Assembly (NCBI RefSeq): GCF_018476525.1
Contig: NZ_JAHCST010000041.1
Location: 1 to 64,000 of the forward strand
Direction of reading: 5' to 3'
From: Acrocarpospora catenulata
Lineage (GTDB): Bacteria; Actinomycetota; Actinomycetes; Streptosporangiales; Streptosporangiaceae
Length of the DNA stretch: 64,000 bases
The position numbers and the translations under genes were made by a program. Below the pieces are notes generated by a model. It saw only the letters and a list, made by a program, of their open reading frames with translations. It did not search any database and was not told the origin of the DNA. Of this stretch, positions 1-8,531 are shown one piece after another. Positions within the stretch are counted from its first letter, which is position 1. Each line of letters starts with the position of its first letter.

Positions 1-77
1 GGCCGCTGCCGGTGTCTGGACTGAACGGAGGGAGCGTAGCGACCGGAGAGAGGGAAGACACCGGCTGCGGAGCGGCC
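1..77. repeat. Long imperfect inverted repeat at the window edge
   Basis: Bases 1-17 (GGCCGCTGCCGGTGTCT) can pair with 56-77: nine pairs (CCGGTGTCT with AGACACCGG), then seven more (GGCCGCT with AGCGGCC) after a six-base bulge. The loop carries GGAGCGTAGCGACC. It could be a dispersed palindromic repeat or part of a 3' end; it may continue off the left edge. Confidence 0.45.
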
Positions 78-82
78 GGGCC

Positions 83-101
83 GGCCCGCCGGAGGCGGGC
101 C
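83..101 (-). terminator. Hairpin downstream of the lipoprotein gene
   Basis: Perfect 8-bp stem GGCCCGCC / GGCGGGCC with a GGA loop, a few bases past the stop codon of the minus-strand lipoprotein gene. No U-tract, which is usual for actinobacterial terminators. Confidence 0.55.
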
Positions 102-108
102 CAATGAC

Positions 109-708
109 TCAGTGTCCGCTCGGGGCGAGTTCGGTGGGCGAGGCCGATGCGGCCGGGCTCGGGGCGGGCTGGGCACCCGGGACCGGGGGCAGCGTGGCGA
201 ACTCGCGGCTGCGCGCGAGCACCGGGACGTCCATGATGATGTCGCCCGCGGTCTGGAACTTCAGGGTCAGCCGGAAGACCTCGCCGCCGAGCAGCGGGTT
301 CTTCACACCGTCCACGGTCACCTGGGGCTGCGGGCGGCCGGTGGTGACCAGCGTGTGCGGGGCCACCTGGACCGGGGTGGAGAGCGTCGCGGAGGTGGCC
401 TGCTGGGTATCCGGCGTGATGCCGACCAGCGTGTCGGGGGCGGCGTTCTCATTGGTGATGGCCAGGTAGAGCGGGACCGCGCCGCCCGCCGGGATACGAC
501 CGCCGGGGTCGGGGCCGAGCAGGAAGGCCTGGCTGATCCGGATGCCCTTCTCGCCGTACTGCTCACCGCTGATCAGGACCTGGGCTTCGGTCGGCGTGTA
601 CGGCAGATTGGTGTTGGCGTCCGTGCCGGCGCCGCAGGCGGCCAGCGCGGGTGCCGCGGCGAGGAACGCGGCTATGGCGATCACCGTGCGACGGCTGGTG
701 CTGGTCAC
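109..708 (-). CDS. Secreted lipoprotein of unknown function (possibly PCu(A)C-like)
   Basis: The 199-residue product has a lipoprotein signal: two arginines, an alanine-rich hydrophobic stretch and the lipobox L-A-A-C with the lipidated Cys at residue 25. The mature part looks like an all-beta domain of about 140 residues, then a Pro/Ala/Ser-rich tail. Small lipoproteins of this kind, some annotated as copper chaperone PCu(A)C-like, sit upstream of carD in many actinomycetes; I see no clear Met/His copper site, so the function is open. GTG at 708 is preferred because AAGGAG lies about 9 bases upstream; a longer frame reaches 783 but has no such site. Divergent from carD. Confidence 0.75.
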   Translation of the reverse strand: MTSTSRRTVIAIAAFLAAAPALAACGAGTDANTNLPYTPTEAQVLISGEQYGEKGIRISQAFLLGPDPGGRIPAGGAVPLYLAITNENAAPDTLVGITPDTQQATSATLSTPVQVAPHTLVTTGRPQPQVTVDGVKNPLLGGEVFRLTLKFQTAGDIIMDVPVLARSREFATLPPVPGAQPAPSPAASASPTELAPSGH

Positions 709-961
709 GGCTTGGGGTCTCCTTGTTACAGCGGACAGATAGAGCGGGATCACCCTATCGATCGTGGGGGTCCGTCCACGCACCGGGCTGGTTTGGCCTG
801 ATTTGGCAGGTCATCCCGTATGTCGGACATGCCGATTCACAGAGTCGACCGGTTGTCAAGTCCCAAAATGAGGCTTTGACCTGCAGTTATGGTGATTTCA
901 CTGTTCCGGGAGGCTGTTGACGCGTGGTACCCTGGAGTACAGCGGAAGGGGTACTTGTCAC

Positions 962-1444
962 ATGACTTTCCAGGTCGGCGACACGGTCGTCTACCCCCAT
1001 CACGGGGCTGCTCGGATCGAAGCCATCACCACTCGGACGATTAAGGGTGAGGAAAAGACCTACCTGGTGCTGAAGGTCGACAAGGGCGACCTTACCGTCC
1101 AGGTGCCAGCGGAGAACGCCGAACTCGTCGGTGTGCGTGACGTCGTCGGCCAGGAAGGCCTTGAGCGCGTTTTCGACGTCCTGCGCATGCCGCACACGGA
1201 GGAGCCAACCAACTGGTCCCGCCGCTACAAGGCCAACCTGGAGAAGCTGGCGTCCGGCGACGTCAACAAGGTGGCCGAGGTCGTTCGTGACCTGTGGCGA
1301 CGCGACCGGGAGCGCGGGCTCTCGGCGGGCGAGAAGCGCATGCTCGCCAAGGCCCGGCAGATTCTGGTCAGTGAGCTCGCTCTGGCGGAGAAGACCAACG
1401 AGGACAAGGCAGAGGCACTCCTTGACGAGGTGCTGAACTCCTGA
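962..1444 (+). CDS. carD: CarD family transcriptional regulator
   Basis: The 160-residue protein begins [20 protein letters not shown], the CarD/TRCF RNA-polymerase-interacting Tudor-like fold, followed by a helical DNA-binding half. CarD binds the RNAP beta subunit and stabilises open promoter complexes, mainly at housekeeping and rRNA promoters; it is essential in mycobacteria. The length matches the family (about 160). ATG 962 follows a GGAAGGGG-type ribosome site; an upstream in-frame start at 917 would add residues not seen in CarD proteins. ispF begins 5 bases after its stop, so the two are likely co-transcribed. Confidence 0.97.
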   Translation: MTFQVGDTVVYPHHGAARIEAITTRTIKGEEKTYLVLKVDKGDLTVQVPAENAELVGVRDVVGQEGLERVFDVLRMPHTEEPTNWSRRYKANLEKLASGDVNKVAEVVRDLWRRDRERGLSAGEKRMLAKARQILVSELALAEKTNEDKAEALLDEVLNS

Positions 1445-1449
1445 ACACG

Positions 1450-1941
1450 TTGCTTCCAAGGGTGGGCGTCGGTGTCGACGTCCACCCTTTTGCTGCCGGT
1501 CGTGAACTGCACCTGGCCGGCCTGTTCTGGCCCGGCGAGACCGGGCTTTCCGGCCACTCCGACGGCGACGCCGCCGCGCACGCCTGCTGCGACGCGTTAC
1601 TCTCGGCGGCCGGCCTCGGCGACCTCGGCGGCCTGTTCGGCACCGCCGACCCGCGCTGGGCGGGCGCGTCCGGCGCCGCCCTGCTGGCCGAGGCCGCACG
1701 TAAGGTACGGGAGGCCGGGTTCCAGATCGGGAACGTGGCCGTGCAGATCATCGGCAACCGGCCCAAGCTGGCCCCCCGCCGGGCTGAGGCGGAGAAAGCC
1801 CTCGCGGCCGCGCTGGAGGCGCCGGTGAGCGTCAGCGCCACCACGACGGACGGGCTGGGCCTGACCGGGCGGGGCGAGGGCGTCGCGGCGGTGGCCACCG
1901 CGCTGGTGTTCGGAGGCTTTGGCCCGTTCCAAACAGGTTGA
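1450..1941 (+). CDS. ispF: 2-C-methyl-D-erythritol 2,4-cyclodiphosphate synthase
   Basis: Forms the cyclic diphosphate intermediate of the MEP isoprenoid pathway from CDP-ME 2-phosphate. The sequence shows the family hallmarks: the N-terminal GVDVHPF metal-binding motif (Asp and His ligands), the [10 protein letters not shown] segment with the second zinc His, and the TTTDGLG motif that contacts the cytidine diphosphate. At 163 residues it is normal length. The start is TTG 1450 or GTG 1462; both are close to the carD stop. In many actinobacteria ispD lies between carD and ispF; here there is no room for it, so ispD must be elsewhere. Confidence 0.95.
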   Translation: MLPRVGVGVDVHPFAAGRELHLAGLFWPGETGLSGHSDGDAAAHACCDALLSAAGLGDLGGLFGTADPRWAGASGAALLAEAARKVREAGFQIGNVAVQIIGNRPKLAPRRAEAEKALAAALEAPVSVSATTTDGLGLTGRGEGVAAVATALVFGGFGPFQTG

Positions 1942-2083
1942 TCCGATCGGCCAACCGGGGCCGTCGCAGGCGCGTCTCACATGCAGGCGGCGGCAACCTG
2001 TGACCAAGGCGCGGTAGCGGGTTGCCGCCTTCCGCATGCCGGTATCCGGTTTCGGGTATTTGTCCCCTTAAGGGGGATTTATC

Positions 2084-2353
2084 ATGATCGGATCGATTAT
2101 CAGCGCCATCGTGATCGGGGCCGTCATCGGTCTGCTGGCGCGGCTGATCCTGCCGGGGCGGCAGAACATCAGCCTGGGACTGACCGTCATCATCGGTATC
2201 GTCGCCGCCCTCCTGGGCACCCTGATCGCGTACTGGCTGGGCGTCGCCACCACCCGGGGCATCGACTGGTGGGAGCACATCATCCAGCTGGTGCTGGCGA
2301 TCATCGGGGTGGGCGCGGTCTCGTCCCGGCGGCGGCCCAGCGGCACGCCGTAA
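2084..2353 (+). CDS. GlsB/YeaQ/YmgE family membrane protein, copy 1
   Basis: An 89-residue protein with three hydrophobic segments (about 3-22, 30-52 and 66-82) and the family signature of a Gly-rich first helix followed by an LxPGRQ turn. Members are small stress-associated inner-membrane proteins (the transglycosylase-associated label is historical) without a proven activity. Preceded by AAGGGGGA. The next gene is a close paralogue, so this looks like a tandem duplication. The C-terminus is more polar (SSRRRPSGTP) than in copy 2. Confidence 0.88.
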   Translation: MIGSIISAIVIGAVIGLLARLILPGRQNISLGLTVIIGIVAALLGTLIAYWLGVATTRGIDWWEHIIQLVLAIIGVGAVSSRRRPSGTP

Positions 2354-2451
2354 GTTCGCGCCGAGAATCCGGGCGCCGAGGACTACTTATCTGCCGGGGG
2401 GTAGTTGGCCTGCCCTGAGGGTGCAAGTGACACCCCCAAGCGGAGGTCGAT

Positions 2452-2721
2452 ATGTCCATCGAGACCATTCTCGGCGCCATCGTCATCGGTGCGGTCATCG
2501 GCGCGCTGGGCCGGTTGTTCCTACCCGGGCGCCAGCCCATCGGCTGGATCCTCACCATCGTCGTCGGCATCGTCGCGGCGCTGATCGGCACCTGGCTCGC
2601 CCAGGGACTGGGCGTCGCCACCACGCCAGGGATCGACTGGATCGAACTCGTGCTGCAGATCGTGCTGGCGATGGTCGGTGTGGGTGTGGTGGCCGCCCTC
2701 CACGGCAGAACACGGGTGTGA
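2452..2721 (+). CDS. GlsB/YeaQ/YmgE family membrane protein, copy 2
   Basis: An 89-residue paralogue of the preceding gene, same length and layout: three predicted membrane helices, LPGRQ turn after helix 1, and IDWIE before helix 3 where copy 1 has IDWWE. A clear GGAGG ribosome site precedes the ATG. Its stop is directly next to the stop of the convergent fumarylacetoacetase-like gene, leaving no separate terminator. Confidence 0.88.
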   Translation: MSIETILGAIVIGAVIGALGRLFLPGRQPIGWILTIVVGIVAALIGTWLAQGLGVATTPGIDWIELVLQIVLAMVGVGVVAALHGRTRV

Positions 2722-3906
2722 TCAGCTCTGCGGCGTGTGCACCGTCCCGGTGACCTCGCCCAGACCGACCCCCTGGGCGGACTTCGCGGTGATCCGTACC
2801 GTGTCGCCGTCCTCCAGGAAGACCCGCTCGCCTCCCTGCGGGAGGCGCAGCGGGTTCTTCCCGTTCCAGGTGAGCTCCAGCAGGGTGCCGGGGTCCTCCG
2901 GGCCGGAGATGGGGCCCGAGGTGAGCAGGTCGCCGGTGCGCAGCTGGGCGCCGCTCACTGTGGTGTGCGCCAGCAGCTGCGGCCCGGTCCAGTAGTGCAG
3001 GCCGAACGGCGGCCGGGAGATGGCCTCGCCGTTCAGGGCCACCTCCAGGGACAGGTCCAGGCCCCACGGCTGGTTGACCGTCAGGTAGCCGGGTGGCGGT
3101 GGCAGCTGCGGGGGCTGGCAGGTGCGGGCGTGCTCCAGCGCGTCCAGGGTGACCACCCAGGGGGAGACCGAGGTGGCGAAGGCGCGGCCGGTGAACGGGC
3201 CCAGCTCCTGGAACTCCCAGGACAGCAGGTCCTGGGCACGCCAGGTGTTGACCAGCACCACGCCGAACACGTGGTCGCGGAAGGCACCCGTGCCGACCGG
3301 ATGGTTGGCGGGCACGCCCACGACGTAACCGATCTCCGGGCCGATGTCCAGCCGCCGGGTGGGGCCCACGTCGCTCTCGCCGCGCTGGCCGGACGGGCGG
3401 ACGATCGGGGTGCCCGAGACCACCACGCTGCCGGAGCGGCCGTGGTGGGCGAGCGGCATCTGCCGCCAGTTCCGGCGGATCGGGTCCAGGGTGGGCGGGC
3501 GGAACATCCGGCCCAGGTTGGCGGTGTGGTCCAGTGAGCCCTGGAAGCACGCCAGATCGGAGACCGCGAACGGCAGGTGGAGCAGGATCTCGCGCATCGG
3601 GACCAGGGCGGGCAGCACGGCCGGGCGTGCCCTGGGGTCGGTGAGCAGCTCGGTCAGACGGGTCCTGGTCGCCGTCCACGCCGCACGGCCGGCCGACAGG
3701 AACCAGTTGAGGGTGCCGGCCGCGAACCAGTTCGCCTCCCGGGGGAGCAGGCCGGCGGTGCGGAGCAGGTCCAGGTCGAGCACGTGATCGCCGATGGCGA
3801 CGCCCACCCTGGGCAGCTCGCCCCGCCGGGAGAAGACACCGAACGGGAGATTCGTGACCGGGAAGTCGCTGCCCTCGGGTATCCAGGCCCAGGACGTGAT
3901 CGCCAT
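2722..3906 (-). CDS. Fumarylacetoacetase-like protein with altered active site
   Basis: By length (394 residues) and overall pattern this is a fumarylacetoacetase, the last enzyme of tyrosine catabolism (fumarylacetoacetate to fumarate and acetoacetate): SH3-like N-terminal domain, then the FAH barrel with VVVSGTPIVRPSGQR and the FATSVSPWV segment. Against the well-known mammalian enzyme, several key positions differ: metal ligand D126 is C120 here, E199 is G189 and D233 is T221; only E201 (E191) and the catalytic His (H127) remain. Y159 is H154 and K253 is R241. It may be inactive or have another substrate. No hmgA or other tyrosine-pathway gene is nearby. Confidence 0.85.
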   Translation of the reverse strand: MAITSWAWIPEGSDFPVTNLPFGVFSRRGELPRVGVAIGDHVLDLDLLRTAGLLPREANWFAAGTLNWFLSAGRAAWTATRTRLTELLTDPRARPAVLPALVPMREILLHLPFAVSDLACFQGSLDHTANLGRMFRPPTLDPIRRNWRQMPLAHHGRSGSVVVSGTPIVRPSGQRGESDVGPTRRLDIGPEIGYVVGVPANHPVGTGAFRDHVFGVVLVNTWRAQDLLSWEFQELGPFTGRAFATSVSPWVVTLDALEHARTCQPPQLPPPPGYLTVNQPWGLDLSLEVALNGEAISRPPFGLHYWTGPQLLAHTTVSGAQLRTGDLLTSGPISGPEDPGTLLELTWNGKNPLRLPQGGERVFLEDGDTVRITAKSAQGVGLGEVTGTVHTPQS

Positions 3907-3966
3907 GGCTGCCTCCTTCCCCTCATCGGGTCAGGAGGCCGTGCGGACCCGGTCAAGATTGCCCAA

Positions 3967-5160
3967 TCAGCCGGGCGGGATCGGCGTACTCCGCATCCGG
4001 CCCAGCGGGGGCTCCGGATCGTACGGCTGGAGCCGCTCCTCCGGGTCGGCGGCGTCCAGGCCGTGGCCCGGGTCGGGGGACTCGCGGAGCTTGCGAAGCG
4101 GCTGGGTGTCGATGTCCGACTCCTCGCTCTTGGCCTCCGGGTCCTTGGCCTCCTCAGCCTTGGCCGCGGGTGTTTCGTCCGCGGCCTGCTGCTCGGCCTC
4201 GCCCGCCCAGTAGGAGGCGTCCTGCTGGTCGCGCCGCTCCTGCTCGGCGGGCTCCTCGTTGGCCGCGTCGGCGAAGGCCGGATCGTCCGGGGGTGTCTCG
4301 GGCTCCTCGTCGCCGTCCCGGTCGGTGGGGCGGGGGTGGACCAGGACGTCGCCCACGTTGGGGCGGATGAGGTCGCCCCAACGGGCCGGGCGTTTGGGCG
4401 GCTCGGGCTCCAGCGGGGGCGCCAGCTCGGGCGGGGCCACGGTCTCGGCCACCGGGCTGACCGGGACCGGGGGGACGTAGTCGGGCGGGGCCGCGGCCTC
4501 GGCGGAGACGTGAGGCTCGGAGACCTTGAGCTCGGGGGCCTTGGGCTCGGAGATTTCGGGTTCCGGGGGCGTTTGCCGTACTTCCGGGGGCGTTTGCCGT
4601 ACCGAAACGGGTTTCGGTTGCTGGTGGTCGAACGGGACGAGTTCCTCGTCCTCGGCGTCGTCGTCCAGGTCGGCGCGGCGGGCGCGGGTGTGCTTGACCA
4701 GGACCAGCAGCAGCCACAGGCCGAGCAGCAGCATGACCCAGGGAAGCAGGGCGACCACGATCGCGGCCTGCCGGGGGTCGAAGGTGGCGGCGGTGGCGGT
4801 CGCCACCGTGGCCGCAGCGGCGCCGGCCAGCAGGACCGCCAGCATCGCTCCCACCTGAAAGCGGACCAGCAGGCGGCCGGTGCGCAGCAGCGGGACGGTG
4901 ATCAGCGTCACCACCAGCAGCGCGTCGAACCCGGCCGGATAGAGGTAGGCCAGGCGCGGCTCGACGCCGCTCTGCATGGCCAGCACCCGCAGGTCCTCGA
5001 AGGAGAGCACGCAGGCCGCACCCGCGAGGATGGCGAGCGCGAGACCGGCCAGGCCGATGGCCAGACGGCGGAGCAGCAGCGGAATCCCGGCCGGGCCGGG
5101 AGCCGGGCGGGTGAAGGAACGGGCGGCCGGGCCTGCCGCCGCGGGGGGAGTCGCGTCCAT
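3967..5160 (-). CDS. DUF2637-type membrane protein with long charged tail
   Basis: The 397-residue protein has four hydrophobic segments in its first 165 residues (about 28-53, 68-88, 98-122 and 130-155), matching the DUF2637 family of actinobacterial membrane proteins often linked to conjugative or Spd-like genes. The last 230 residues are Pro/Glu/Asp-rich and probably disordered; they include an immediate repeat VRQTPPE VRQTPPE, visible in DNA near 4560-4600. Function unknown. It stands alone between the FAH-like gene and a divergent PPOX gene. Confidence 0.7.
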   Translation of the reverse strand: MDATPPAAAGPAARSFTRPAPGPAGIPLLLRRLAIGLAGLALAILAGAACVLSFEDLRVLAMQSGVEPRLAYLYPAGFDALLVVTLITVPLLRTGRLLVRFQVGAMLAVLLAGAAAATVATATAATFDPRQAAIVVALLPWVMLLLGLWLLLVLVKHTRARRADLDDDAEDEELVPFDHQQPKPVSVRQTPPEVRQTPPEPEISEPKAPELKVSEPHVSAEAAAPPDYVPPVPVSPVAETVAPPELAPPLEPEPPKRPARWGDLIRPNVGDVLVHPRPTDRDGDEEPETPPDDPAFADAANEEPAEQERRDQQDASYWAGEAEQQAADETPAAKAEEAKDPEAKSEESDIDTQPLRKLRESPDPGHGLDAADPEERLQPYDPEPPLGRMRSTPIPPG

Positions 5161-5232
5161 GGCGTTTCGAGACTACCGACTCAGCCCTGGCCGGATGATT
5201 TATGACACGAGCGAAATGGCATGATCGGAGCC

Positions 5233-5628
5233 ATGGCACACGTACCGCTGTCCGAGCGGGTCCGCGAACTGTTCGACGGGACCAACTTCGCCACCGTCTC
5301 CAGCGTGAACCTCGACGGGAGCCCGCAGGCGTCCGTGGTCTGGGTACGGACCGACGGCGACGACATCCTGTTCTCGACGGTCAAGGGCCGCCGCAAGCAC
5401 CGGAACCTGGAACGCGATCCGCGTACCTCGATCCTGGTGGTGGATCCGTCTGATCCGTACGTGTACGCGGAGGTTCGCGGACGGGTGACGCTGACCGACG
5501 ACCCGGCGGGGGACCTGATCCAGGAGCTGTCGCACAAATATCACGGGCGGCCGTTTGTGGAGGCCAACCCGGACAACCAGCGGGTGATCGTACGGATCAG
5601 CCCAGAGAAGGTGTATCTCCGGGGTTAG
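5233..5628 (+). CDS. PPOX-class pyridoxamine 5'-phosphate oxidase fold protein, probably F420-dependent
   Basis: A 131-residue split-barrel flavin/F420-binding protein. The N-terminal pattern FATVSSVNLDGSPQASVVWV and the KGRRKHRNLERDPR segment fit the actinobacterial PPOX/F420 reductase families, which use F420 or FMN to reduce small substrates. ATG 5233 gives the usual N-terminus (MAHVPLSERV); an ATG at 5221 would add four residues, and the GGAG between them sits close to 5233. The substrate cannot be told from sequence. Confidence 0.85.
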   Translation: MAHVPLSERVRELFDGTNFATVSSVNLDGSPQASVVWVRTDGDDILFSTVKGRRKHRNLERDPRTSILVVDPSDPYVYAEVRGRVTLTDDPAGDLIQELSHKYHGRPFVEANPDNQRVIVRISPEKVYLRG

Positions 5629-5724
5629 TGTGGTGTGCGACCGGCCGTACGAAGGTCGAAATGGGAGTGTTCACGGTCGGGTAAGTCGGCCTGTGCTGCC
5701 TGAGAAGGCGTTAGCCTTGCCTTC

Positions 5725-7122
5725 GTGAGCCTGAACCTCTACGACACCAGCACGCGTACGGTCCGTGAGTTCGTACCGGTCGAACCCGGCCGGGTCTCGA
5801 TCTATCTGTGTGGTGCCACCGTTCAGGCCCCGCCGCATATCGGGCACATCCGCTCCGGCGTCAACTTCGACGTGCTCCGCCGCTGGCTCAGCCGCCAGGG
5901 CTACGACGTGACCTTCTGCCGGAACGTCACCGACCTCGACGACAAGATCATCCGGGTGGCCGCCGAGGAGGGCGTGCCCTGGTTCGTCGTCGCCGAGCGT
6001 AACCAGCGCGCCTTCACCTGGGCCTACGACCAGCTGGGCTGCCTGCCGCCCACGGTCGAGCCGCGCGCCATGGGCCACGTGCCGGAGATGGTGGAGCTCA
6101 TGCACCGCCTGATCGACAAGGGTCATGCGTACGCGGCGGGTGGCGACGTCTACTTCGACGTGCTCTCCTACGCCGAGCGGTACGGGAAGCTCTCCAACCA
6201 GAAGCTGGAGAACATGCTCGCCGCCGGGGACACCGACGCCGACTCGGCCAAGCGCGACCCGCGCGACTTCGCGCTCTGGAAGGGCGAGAAGCCGGGCGAG
6301 CCCACCTGGCCCACCCCGTGGGGCCGCGGCCGCCCCGGCTGGCACCTGGAGTGCTCCGCGATGGCCACCAAGTACCTGGGCGGCACCTTCGACATCCACG
6401 GCGGCGGCGTCGACCTGATCTTCCCGCACCACGAGAACGAGATCGCCCAGTCCCAGGCGGCCGGCGACGGCTTCGCCCGCTACTGGCTGCACAACGGCAT
6501 GCTCCAGCTGGGCGGCACCAAGATGAGCAAGTCGGTGGGCAACTCGCTGCTCATCCCCGACATGCTGCGCAAGGTCCGCGCCGTCGAGCTGCGCTACTAC
6601 CTGATCTCCGCGCACTACCGCTCCGCCATCGACTACTCCGAAGAGGCCCTGCAGGAGTCGGCCGCCGGATACCGCCGTCTGGAGGGCTTCGTCACCCGGG
6701 CCGCCGAGGTGATCCACGACGTGGACGCCACCGCCCCGCTGCCCCAGGCGTTCACCGACGCCCTCAACGACGACCTCAACGTCTCCCAGGCGCTGGCCGT
6801 GGTGCACGAGGTGGTCAGGGAGGGCAATGTCGCGCTCTCCCAGGGCAACAAGGAGCAGGTCGCCCGGCTGCTCGCGGAGACCCAGACCATGCTGGGCGTG
6901 CTCGGCCTTGACCCGCGCTCGGAGCAGTGGCGCACCACCGGCGACTCCGGCCTGCGCGCGGTGGTCGACGCCCTGGTCGCGGTGGCCCTGGAGCAGCGTC
7001 AGGCGGCCCGCGCCCGCAAGGACTACGCCGCCGCCGACGCCATCCGCGACCAGCTGGCCGCCGCCGGCGTGGTCGTCGAGGACACCCCCCAGGGCCCGCG
7101 CTGGGAACTCGCGCGGTCCTAG
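5725..7122 (+). CDS. cysS: Cysteinyl-tRNA synthetase
   Basis: Class Ia aminoacyl-tRNA synthetase of 465 residues charging tRNA-Cys. Visible motifs: HIGH at residues 38-41, KMSKS at 266-270, the zinc-site Cys29 (YLCGATV) and the GWHLECSAM and HHENEIAQS segments of the catalytic core. The C-terminal anticodon-binding region ends in [19 protein letters not shown], typical of CysRS. Starts at GTG 5725. rlmB follows after about 30 bases, the usual cysS-rlmB order in actinobacteria. Confidence 0.98.
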   Translation: MSLNLYDTSTRTVREFVPVEPGRVSIYLCGATVQAPPHIGHIRSGVNFDVLRRWLSRQGYDVTFCRNVTDLDDKIIRVAAEEGVPWFVVAERNQRAFTWAYDQLGCLPPTVEPRAMGHVPEMVELMHRLIDKGHAYAAGGDVYFDVLSYAERYGKLSNQKLENMLAAGDTDADSAKRDPRDFALWKGEKPGEPTWPTPWGRGRPGWHLECSAMATKYLGGTFDIHGGGVDLIFPHHENEIAQSQAAGDGFARYWLHNGMLQLGGTKMSKSVGNSLLIPDMLRKVRAVELRYYLISAHYRSAIDYSEEALQESAAGYRRLEGFVTRAAEVIHDVDATAPLPQAFTDALNDDLNVSQALAVVHEVVREGNVALSQGNKEQVARLLAETQTMLGVLGLDPRSEQWRTTGDSGLRAVVDALVAVALEQRQAARARKDYAAADAIRDQLAAAGVVVEDTPQGPRWELARS

Positions 7123-7153
7123 GGAATCCAGGGCTACGGATAGGCTGGGCTTC

Positions 7154-8125
7154 ATGGCGGCTGGGGGTAAGGCTTCGCGTAAGCCTTCGAAGAAGCAGGG
7201 TCCGACGCGGGGCACCGGAGGCAAGGTCCGGCGCTCCCTGGAGGGCAAGGGGGCGACCCCGCCTGCCGAGATGCGTCACTGGTACAAGGACAAGGCTCGC
7301 GCCGAACGCGTCGCCCGCGAGGAGCGCACGGGCACCAGCGGCCCGCGCCGCCCGGCGCCTTCCCGCGCCCGCAAGAGCGAGGACGCCCCCGAGTACATCG
7401 GCGGCCGCAACCCCGTCCTGGAGGCCCTCCGCGCCGGCGTGCCCGCCAGCGCCCTCTACGTCGGCCAGCGCCTCGAGAACGACGACCGCGTCAAGGAGTC
7501 CATCAAGATCGCGGCCGATCGCGGCATCGCGCTCCTGGAAGCCACCCGCGACAAACTCGACCGCCTGACCGAGGGCACCGTCCACCAGGGCCTGGCCCTC
7601 CAGATCCCGGCCTACGACTACCACCACCCCGACGACCTGATCGGCTACGCCCGCGACGCCGCCGAGTCCCCCCTCATCGTCGCCCTCGACGGCGTCACCG
7701 ACCCACGCAACCTCGGCGCCATCGCCCGCTCCGCCACCGCCTTCGGCGCCCACGGTCTCCTGGTCCCATCCCGCCGCTCCGCCGGCGTCACCGCCGGCGC
7801 CTGGAAGACCTCCGCCGGCACCCTGGCCACCCTCCCCGTGGCCCGCGCCGCCAACCTCACCCAAACCCTCCAGTCCTACCGCGAAGCAGGCCTGTTCATC
7901 ATCGGCCTCGACGGCGACTCCCCCCGCAACCTGGCCGACACCACCCTCGCCTCCGACCCCCTAGTCATCGTCGTCGGCTCCGAAGGCAAGGGCCTCTCCC
8001 GCCTAGTCCGCGAATCCTGCGACGAAATCCTCCGCATCCCCATGGCCACCGCCACCGAGTCCCTCAACGCCTCAGTAGCCGCCGCCATCACCCTCTACGA
8101 AATCTCCCGCCTCCGCCGCTCGTGA
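7154..8125 (+). CDS. rlmB: 23S rRNA (guanosine-2251-2'-O)-methyltransferase
   Basis: SPOUT-class TrmH-family enzyme that methylates G2251 of 23S rRNA in the peptidyl-transferase P loop. The 323-residue product has a basic actinobacterial N-terminal extension (about 75 residues), the substrate-binding domain from YIGGRNPVLEAL, and the SPOUT knot with GVTDPRNLGAIARSA, VVGSEGKGL and the closing SLNASVAAAITLYE. ATG 7154 is chosen because upstream in-frame codons lie inside cysS. Its second half has a strongly pyrimidine-rich coding strand and uses CTA and GTA codons that are rare elsewhere. Confidence 0.95.
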   Translation: MAAGGKASRKPSKKQGPTRGTGGKVRRSLEGKGATPPAEMRHWYKDKARAERVAREERTGTSGPRRPAPSRARKSEDAPEYIGGRNPVLEALRAGVPASALYVGQRLENDDRVKESIKIAADRGIALLEATRDKLDRLTEGTVHQGLALQIPAYDYHHPDDLIGYARDAAESPLIVALDGVTDPRNLGAIARSATAFGAHGLLVPSRRSAGVTAGAWKTSAGTLATLPVARAANLTQTLQSYREAGLFIIGLDGDSPRNLADTTLASDPLVIVVGSEGKGLSRLVRESCDEILRIPMATATESLNASVAAAITLYEISRLRRS

Positions 8126-8166
8126 CGCTCCCTCGCCGGTGCCGCTAGACTTGACGGGCTTGACAC

Positions 8167-8239
8167 GCCGCCTTAGCTCAATCGGCAGAGCATCTGTCTT
8201 GTAAACAGAAGGTCTGGGGTTCGATTCCCCAAGGCGGCT
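8167..8239 (+). tRNA. tRNA-Thr (anticodon TGT)
   Basis: Full cloverleaf: acceptor GCCGCCT pairs with AGGCGGC, D-arm TAGCTCAATCGGCAGAGCA, anticodon stem TCTGT/ACAGA around loop CTTGTAA (anticodon TGT), and T-arm GGGGTTCGATTCCCC. 73 bases, no encoded CCA, discriminator T. Its 3' half is repeated at 10857, marking it as the integration site of a mobile element. Confidence 0.97.
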
Positions 8240-8241
8240 CC
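8198..8241 (+). repeat. attL-like core: 44-bp direct repeat in the tRNA-Thr 3' end
   Basis: Identical over 44 bases to 10857-10900. It runs from the anticodon loop of tRNA-Thr through the 3' end plus two bases, a usual att core for tyrosine integrases that use tRNA genes. The neighbouring base on the 5' side differs (T here, A at the second copy). Confidence 0.9.
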
Positions 8242-8249
8242 CATGTAAG

Positions 8250-8286
8250 AAGCCCCTAACCAGCGGAGATCTGGCTAGGGGCTTTG
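8250..8286 (+). terminator. Terminator after tRNA-Thr
   Basis: Stem AGCCCCTA...CCAG / CTGG..TAGGGGCT with loop CGGAGAT, followed by TTTGTATTTG. A diverged copy of the same hairpin follows the second att core at 10909. Confidence 0.85.
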
Positions 8287-8307
8287 TATTTGTCCTGACA
8301 ATCTCGC

Positions 8308-8332
8308 GATCTTGCTAACACCCTTGCTAACA
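8308..8332 (+). repeat. Paired TTGCTAACA arm-like repeat, left copy
   Basis: GATCTTGCTAACAC followed after two bases by TTGCTAACA; two TTGCTAACA units 12 bases apart. A 25-bp match with two differences lies at 10743-10767 just inside the other end of the element. Spacing and place suggest integrase arm-type or excisionase sites; this is inference. Confidence 0.55.
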
Positions 8333-8339
8333 GGGCAGC

Positions 8340-8460
8340 TCAGGCGGCCTTAATCGCGTTCGCGAAGATGTCCGCCGCGCTCGCCATCTGTTCGCTAATC
8401 ACGTGGGTGTATACGCGAAGCGTGATGGCAGGGTCGGAATGGCCGAGCCGCGCCGCCACC
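8340..8460 (-). pseudogene. C-terminal stub of a tyrosine recombinase/integrase
   Basis: The last about 40 codons of a tyrosine integrase remain: VAARLGHSDPAITLRVYTHV carries the catalytic His of the GHS motif and the nucleophile Tyr of the VYTH motif. Everything upstream is missing, cut by the left end of the IS element at 8461, and no N-terminal part is recognisable beyond 9700. The encoded recombinase therefore cannot work. It is the integrase of the element bounded by the 44-bp repeats, in the usual place next to the tRNA. Confidence 0.85.
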
Positions 8461-8531
8461 TGATGTGCCCCGCCTTCCGTGGAGCACTTTGGTTGACTTG
8501 TGTGCCATTGACCCCAGGAGAAGAGGCCGGC

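Noticed and set aside
4550-4610. Short direct repeat as a possible mobile-element scar
   Set aside because: It encodes the in-frame VRQTPPE duplication of the DUF2637-type protein tail.
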